IMG/VR virus record: IMGVR_UViG_3300023180_000126
Location: 1 to 42,487 of that record
Direction: 5' to 3' (one strand)
DNA: 42,487 bases
Source of the DNA: a virus
The translations under genes were made by a program, and so were the position numbers. The notes under the pieces are model-generated. The model was not told the DNA's origin. It was given only the letters and a program-made list of their open reading frames with translations, and made no database searches. This document shows positions 38,601 to 42,487 of the stretch, in pieces. Within the stretch, counting starts at the first letter, position 1; every line of letters starts with the position of its first letter.

Positions 38601-39190
38601 TGCCTGATGTAGATATAGACTTCTTCGACAGGGACGGGGTGCTGAAACTTTTCAAACACACACCGGCATCGATGATCAAAGATGGCAAGACCGAAAAACA
38701 CAAGACGGGAGTTTACTTCCATGCTGTTCCTGAACACCCAGTGACTGGAAACTCATCGTTAGATTACAAGAAGGCCGAGGACAGAGGATATTTCAAGATA
38801 GACATGTTGAACGTGAACATATACAAAGAAGTCAAGTCAGAGCAGGAACTGGTAGAACTAATGATACAGGAGCCAGATTGGGACATGCTGAAGGATCCAA
38901 AGACCGTGGAGAACCTTTTCCACCTAAATGGACACTTCAATATAGTGTCAAAGTTAGAGCCAAAGAATATCGAACAACTGGCCGCAGTGTTGGCCATAAT
39001 ACGTCCCGCCAAGAGGCAGTTGATGTACAAAGACTGGCAGGACATAATGAAGGAAGTGTGGACTAGACCCACAGACGGCTCATACTTCTTCAAGAAGTCA
39101 CACGCTATAGCCTATGCACAGGCCATAGTGGTACAGATGAATCTCATTACGAGAGCTAAATATAGTTTTGATGCTACATCAAAAACCTAA
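38600..39190 (+). CDS. Miniature DNA polymerase III alpha (C-family) palm-like protein
   Basis: A 196-residue protein that can be aligned by eye to scattered blocks of the ~1160-residue DnaE. MPDVDIDF (1-8) matches the DnaE motif MPDFDVDF, with D5 and D7 as the metal-binding pair. EKHKTGVYFHA (32-42) matches the GKHAGGVVIA block. RGYFKIDMLNV (62-72) matches the GLVKFDFLGL block, keeping the third aspartate (D68). VENLFHLNG...LEPKNIEQLAAVLAIIRPAK (103-138) matches the fingers segment before LFRPGP, and FFKKSHAIAYA (163-173) matches GFNKSHSAAYA. The PHP, most fingers, beta-binding and OB domains are absent. It may be a tiny polymerase, nucleotidyltransferase or decoy. Coupled to the TTG-started gene. 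Confidence 0.7.
   Translation: MPDVDIDFFDRDGVLKLFKHTPASMIKDGKTEKHKTGVYFHAVPEHPVTGNSSLDYKKAEDRGYFKIDMLNVNIYKEVKSEQELVELMIQEPDWDMLKDPKTVENLFHLNGHFNIVSKLEPKNIEQLAAVLAIIRPAKRQLMYKDWQDIMKEVWTRPTDGSYFFKKSHAIAYAQAIVVQMNLITRAKYSFDATSKT
39155..39162 (+). promoter_or_regulatory. Late-promoter-like octamer before the 51-residue gene
   Basis: GCTAAATA lies eight bases (TAGTTTTG) before the ATG at 39171, inside the end of the polymerase-like gene. Confidence 0.5.
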
Positions 39191-39326
39191 AAAAAAGATA
39201 CCCAAACATCCTAGTAAAAAACATCGCAGTCCAACTCGCTCCGAGCTCGGATCATACCAAGCCAACAATCCATTGACCAAGTACGTGGAAAGAGTCAATG
39301 GAATAAACTGTACTGAGAAGAACTAG
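39171..39326 (+). CDS. Small basic protein (51 residues)
   Basis: Starts MLHQKPKKKIPKHPSKKHR, strongly basic, and ends SYQANNPLTKYVERVNG plus a short tail with one cysteine. It is short, but a late octamer eight bases before the ATG matches the pattern of known late genes, and the NPLTKYVERVNGI end is reminiscent of a small conserved protein in marine T4-like phages. The basic N-terminus suggests DNA or RNA binding. Overlaps the polymerase-like gene by 20 bases and the convergent gene by four. Confidence 0.6.
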   Translation: MLHQKPKKKIPKHPSKKHRSPTRSELGSYQANNPLTKYVERVNGINCTEKN

Positions 39327-39697
39327 ACTGGTTTGCGGACCAATTGGATTGTCCTACGCTTGACGCGTTTCTTTGAGATATCAGAAAGTCTCACAGTTGG
39401 TCCATGCACTATCTCAACATCCTTAGAGTTCAAAGTGACTAGTGTGGTCCTGAAATACTTGAACTCACCTTTGAGGAATATGTTAATGGGCAGTTTACGA
39501 TTGGACTCGTGCCACCAGGTCTCGCCACATTTAAGGTATCTCATCTTGTCCTGTGGTAGCATCAATCTACCGTAATCATAGAAACTGATCACGTTGGTGT
39601 CCTCGTTCTGTATTATGCCCACGTACTCCAGATCGCCCTTTCGGATCAGGCTCAGGAAAGGGAATTTATCCCTTAATGTGTTAAAAATTTCGTTCAT
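39323..39697 (-). CDS. Conserved small protein of marine T4-like phages, unknown function
   Basis: A 124-residue protein. NVISFYDYGRLMLPQDK, ETWWHESNRKLPINIFLKGEF (split over 59-79) and KDVEIVHGPTVRLSDISKKR are segments I remember from a core cyanophage protein with no assigned role. The C-terminus is very basic (KKRVKRRTIQLVRKPV). It is the only minus-strand gene between uvsW and gp41. The SPOT of basic residues and conservation fit RNA or DNA binding; not proven. Confidence 0.65.
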   Translation of the reverse strand: MNEIFNTLRDKFPFLSLIRKGDLEYVGIIQNEDTNVISFYDYGRLMLPQDKMRYLKCGETWWHESNRKLPINIFLKGEFKYFRTTLVTLNSKDVEIVHGPTVRLSDISKKRVKRRTIQLVRKPV

Positions 39698-39705
39698 TCT
39701 ATATC

Positions 39706-39723
39706 TATAAATACTGTTAAATA
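39706..39723 (+). promoter_or_regulatory. Tandem late promoters, including the perfect T4 consensus TATAAATA
   Basis: TATAAATA (39706-39713) is identical to the T4 late consensus and is the best match in the window. A second octamer, GTTAAATA (39716-39723), lies six bases (TGTACT) before the ATG at 39730. The first would give a leader of about ten bases, the second a leaderless mRNA. Confidence 0.7.
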
Positions 39724-39729
39724 TGTACT

Positions 39730-40533
39730 ATGCAAACAGTATCAAGGTATTTACTAGATCAATTGGTAATAGCCTACATAAATGGTTATCACGGAAGGAA
39801 CTCAAAGGTGTACGATAGGCGATTAACACTGCACAGGGGTGTGAACAATCCCATAACTTTCACGTTCAAGAACGAGGACCAGAAGGCGCAAGACATCACA
39901 GCAAAGACCTACGAATTTAACATGATTGATACAGAGACCAAAAAAGCGGTGTTGACCAAGACACTGACTATATTGGACGACGGATCTACAGTGAGCACGA
40001 AAGGCGATGCGAGCTGTACGATCACAGAAGGTGACTTGTTGCCATTGGATGCCAAGTTCTACAACTTCTCTGTAAAGGAAGTTAAATCAGACGGCAGTAG
40101 AGAAGTCACATACGCCGACACAGGATACGCGGCCGCCGGTACCATAGAGCTGTTAGATGGCGCATATCCGGAATTTGTGGCTAGCACGGAAATTACCAGT
40201 TTCACATCAGCACAAGGACCTTTAACAAACACATCAGGCTCTATAGATGCCAGACCTGGAATTAACAACAACAAGGCACTACACACCATCGCAGTGTACA
40301 CCAAGAACTTCTCAGGAAGCATGCGGGTACAGGGAACCATGAGTTCAACTCCGGGCTCTGGTGATTGGTTTGACATTACCATGGATGGTGAAGCAAGTCC
40401 CACCAACACATTTACCAACTCCACCTCAGTCACCAACTACAACTTCACGGGTGTGTTCCACAACATTAGATTCACTTGGGGCAACGACACAGGTAATACC
40501 GGCCTGATTGACAAAATACTCTACAGACAGTAA
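39730..40533 (+). CDS. Virion structural protein, beta-rich, probable tail or decoration component
   Basis: A 267-residue protein. After a short helix (RYLLDQLVIAYINGYHG) come two beta-sandwich-like parts: 33-~145 (LTLHRGVNNPITFTFKNED, KAVLTKTLTILDDG, FYNFSVKEVKSDG) like the N-terminal domain of receptor-binding BppU-type proteins, and ~155-267 (ITSFTSAQGPLTNTSGSID, ALHTIAVYTKNFSGSMRVQ, IRFTWGNDTGNTGLIDKIL), which resembles a carbohydrate-binding fold used in phage fibres. It carries the strongest late promoter here and stands alone between replication genes, so it is a late virion gene. Exact place in the particle unknown. Confidence 0.7.
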   Translation: MQTVSRYLLDQLVIAYINGYHGRNSKVYDRRLTLHRGVNNPITFTFKNEDQKAQDITAKTYEFNMIDTETKKAVLTKTLTILDDGSTVSTKGDASCTITEGDLLPLDAKFYNFSVKEVKSDGSREVTYADTGYAAAGTIELLDGAYPEFVASTEITSFTSAQGPLTNTSGSIDARPGINNNKALHTIAVYTKNFSGSMRVQGTMSSTPGSGDWFDITMDGEASPTNTFTNSTSVTNYNFTGVFHNIRFTWGNDTGNTGLIDKILYRQ

Positions 40534-40543
40534 AATATAGTTT

Positions 40544-41569
40544 ATGAACCTGATCCAGAACACAATTCTGACTAGCCTACCTGCGAACCGGAAGAAGACA
40601 CCCAGTGGGTGGATCAGTTTCAACGCACCCTGCTGTGTGTACAATGGAGAGACTGCGGACAAGAAGAAGCGTGGTGGCATCATGACAAGTGCCGACGGCA
40701 CCATCAGTTATCACTGTTTCAACTGTGGATTCAAGACCAGTTACGTGATTGGACGCAAGTTGACCTACAAGATGCGGCAGTTCATGGGCTACATAGGCAT
40801 ACCCGAAGACACCATCAAGAAACTGGCCATAGAGGCCATACGTGAAGAAGAGAGTGACGCCAAGTATGAGAAGAAGAAATTTGTAACTTTCAAAAAGAAA
40901 TCCTTACCCAAGAACACACACAAACTGGACGTGTGGTTGGAGAAGTATGTGGCCAATGACCTAACGGAGCCACAATGGAAGAAGATAGACGGATTGTTGA
41001 AATATCTAGAAGGCAGGGGCATTGGAGCAGACTGGTATGACTTCATGTATTCGCCAGACAAGATGTGGGACATACATCAGAGACTGTTGATCCCGTTCTA
41101 CTGGAAAGGAGAAGTGGTCGGTTACACGGGTCGGGTGTTTGAAGAGTCCAGGGCCGTGAAGTATTACACCGATGTGTGGCCGGGATACGTGTTCAACATG
41201 GACGCACAGGACTGGATGAGGAAATTCGTGTTGGTCACTGAAGGACCATTTGACGCCATAGCCGTTTCTGGTGTGAGCATACTAGGTTCTGAGGTAAACG
41301 AAACACAAAAGGAATTGATAGACGGACTGGGCAGGCAGGTTATAGTGGTACCTGACAGAGACGCACCAGGGCAGAAATTGGTAGACCAGGCTACGGAGTT
41401 TGGGTGGAGTGTGGCATTTCCAGAATGGGACAAAACGGTTGGCGATGTGGCGGATGCTGTGTTAAAATATGGTAGACTGTTTACTATACAATCAATATTG
41501 AAAACTACAGAATCTAGTAAACTTAAAATAGACTTGAAGAGAAAGATGTATGGCCGAATACACATTTGA
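40544..41569 (+). CDS. 61: DNA primase gp61-like
   Basis: Makes RNA primers for lagging-strand synthesis together with gp41. The 341-residue protein (T4 gp61: 342) has a zinc-binding N-terminus (C30/C31 and C58-x2-C61 in YHCFNCGF), and a TOPRIM domain with VLVTEGPFDAIAV (E near 233) and VVPDRDAPG (DRD near 270-272). GRVFEESRAVKYY is the preceding loop. All TOPRIM acidic residues are intact. It overlaps the helicase gene by 20 bases, so the primosome pair is translationally coupled, whereas in T4 genes 61 and 41 are also neighbours. Upstream AGTAAAATA seven bases before ATG is a weak late-like octamer. Confidence 0.92.
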   Translation: MNLIQNTILTSLPANRKKTPSGWISFNAPCCVYNGETADKKKRGGIMTSADGTISYHCFNCGFKTSYVIGRKLTYKMRQFMGYIGIPEDTIKKLAIEAIREEESDAKYEKKKFVTFKKKSLPKNTHKLDVWLEKYVANDLTEPQWKKIDGLLKYLEGRGIGADWYDFMYSPDKMWDIHQRLLIPFYWKGEVVGYTGRVFEESRAVKYYTDVWPGYVFNMDAQDWMRKFVLVTEGPFDAIAVSGVSILGSEVNETQKELIDGLGRQVIVVPDRDAPGQKLVDQATEFGWSVAFPEWDKTVGDVADAVLKYGRLFTIQSILKTTESSKLKIDLKRKMYGRIHI

Positions 41570-42487
41570 TGTACAGAAACTTTATATAGAGATGCTACTG
41601 GCAGATGCGGAATCTTTCGCTAGGGCACAGAACATATTCAAACCAGAATCGTTTGACCGTAAACTGCAACCCATAGCCAAGTTCGTCAAGGACTACATGG
41701 ACGAGTACAAGGTCATGCCGGACGTGGAACAGGTCAACGCTAAGCACGACATCAAACTGAAGTCGGCCAAGGATCTAGATCCAAGCCACTTCAACTGGTT
41801 GCTGGACGAGTTTGAAACATTCTCGAGGCACAAGGCATTAGAACACGCAATACTTCAATCAGCGGACCTACTAGAGAAAGGCGATTATGCCCCAGTGGAG
41901 GACATGGTCAAGGAAGCGGTCAGCGTGGGACTGACCAGAGACCTTGGTACGGACTATTTCGAGGATCCCAAGGGAAGACTGACAGCCCTCAAGGACAATA
42001 ACGGACAGATCAGTACTGGCTGGGCCAACCTAGACAAGAAACTGTTTGGCGGTTTCAACCGTGGAGAACTAAACATATTTGCAGGTGGATCAGGCGCAGG
42101 TAAGAGTTTGTTCTTGCAGAATCTTGCGGTGAACTGGGCCACTGCTGGTCTGAACGTGTGTTACATATCTTTCGAGTTGAGTGAACAACTTACAGCCATG
42201 AGGCTGGATGCCATGATGACCAACATACCTACACGTAAGGTGTTTCCGGAGATAGACAACGTGGAGATGAAGGTCAAGATGATGGCAAAGAAATCCGGAC
42301 TACTACAAATCAAATACCTGCCAAGCGGTAGCAACGTGTTGGACGTGAGAACATATCTCAAGGAACTAGAACTCAAAACCAAAAAGAAGATCGATTGTAT
42401 CTTGATAGATTACTTGGATCTCATGATGCCAAAGAGCAAGAAGATATCACCAGCAGACTTGTTCATCAAAGACAAATATGTTTCGGA
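41550..42487 (+). CDS. 41: Replicative DNA helicase gp41-like, N-terminal 312 residues (cut by window end)
   Basis: DnaB-family 5'-3' helicase that unwinds the fork and activates the primase. The visible part includes the N-terminal helical domain (KLYIEMLLADAESFARAQNI) that contacts gp61 and gp59, STGWANLDKKLFGGFNRGEL (155-174) leading into Walker A GGSGAGKS (179-186), the conserved VCYISFEL (203-210) with its catalytic glutamate, and Walker B CILIDYLD (283-290). The reading frame stays open to the last base, so the C-terminal RecA part lies outside. Starts 20 bases inside gp61. Confidence 0.93.
   Translation, partial: MAEYTFDVQKLYIEMLLADAESFARAQNIFKPESFDRKLQPIAKFVKDYMDEYKVMPDVEQVNAKHDIKLKSAKDLDPSHFNWLLDEFETFSRHKALEHAILQSADLLEKGDYAPVEDMVKEAVSVGLTRDLGTDYFEDPKGRLTALKDNNGQISTGWANLDKKLFGGFNRGELNIFAGGSGAGKSLFLQNLAVNWATAGLNVCYISFELSEQLTAMRLDAMMTNIPTRKVFPEIDNVEMKVKMMAKKSGLLQIKYLPSGSNVLDVRTYLKELELKTKKKIDCILIDYLDLMMPKSKKISPADLFIKDKYVS

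Noticed and set aside
1-42487. tRNA genes, CRISPR arrays, insertion sequences, attachment sites
   Set aside because: Intergenic gaps are nearly all below 110 bases and none holds a cloverleaf, spaced repeats or transposase text that I can see.
1-42487. Cyanophage photosynthesis or phosphate genes as a host marker
   Set aside because: None of psbA, psbD, hli, phoH or pstS is present in the window, so the host cannot be called cyanobacterial from it.

Overview
The window is a piece of a large, tightly packed double-stranded DNA phage genome of the T4 type (contractile-tailed myovirus). About 95% is coding, most genes overlap by 1-30 bases or abut, and I recognise T4 homologues for neck, tail, packaging, recombination and replication: gp13, gp14, gp15, gp18, gp19, gp4, gp16, gp17, gp1, gp32, UvsX, UvsY, UvsW, gp61 and gp41. 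The sequences most resemble those of marine T4-like phages (cyanophage / SAR11-phage type) rather than enteric T4. No photosynthesis gene is present, so the host cannot be named from this window; a marine bacterium is the reasonable inference.

Layout. 1-2764 (minus strand): start of a Nudix hydrolase, then gp15 and gp14. 2773-17630: late virion module with gp13, dNMP kinase, an HNH-like protein, tail sheath and tube, a terminator, a second tube-like protein, gp4, both terminase subunits, acidic structural proteins and a methyltransferase. 17691-19597: a radical SAM gene plus a small partner, visibly AT-rich. 19600-22655: gp32, a 31-residue membrane protein, UvsX, a small acidic protein and UvsY. 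22639-33280: a glycan island of about 10.6 kb with two GT-A glycosyltransferases, a GT61 enzyme, four divergent KpsC/GT-B-like paralogues, two FkbM methyltransferases, an SGNH protein, a HAD protein, a PAPS-type sulfotransferase and a GT42/DUF115-like protein, mostly in two divergent overlapping operons that start from a shared promoter near 27075. 33237-42487: SprT-like protease, an unknown 447-residue protein joined to UvsW, a run of small replication-associated genes including a gp62-like protein and a 196-residue miniature of the DNA polymerase III alpha palm, a virion protein, primase gp61 and helicase gp41 (cut by the window end).

Regulation is readable. Late genes carry a T4-late-promoter-like octamer (consensus NNTAAATA; one perfect TATAAATA) placed only 5-8 bases before the start codon. 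Early/middle genes carry host-type TTGACA-17-TATAAT promoters whose -10 box ends 5-8 bases before ATG in six of eight cases. Both arrangements predict leaderless or nearly leaderless mRNAs. Only gp18, gp19 and gp32, the most abundant products, combine such a motif with a strong Shine-Dalgarno.

Most interesting items: the miniature C-family polymerase-like protein at 38600-39190, which keeps the three catalytic aspartates in 196 residues; the glycan island with its own sulfotransferase and a four-member transferase family; the genome-wide promoter-to-start-codon fusion; and the unknown protein paired with UvsW.
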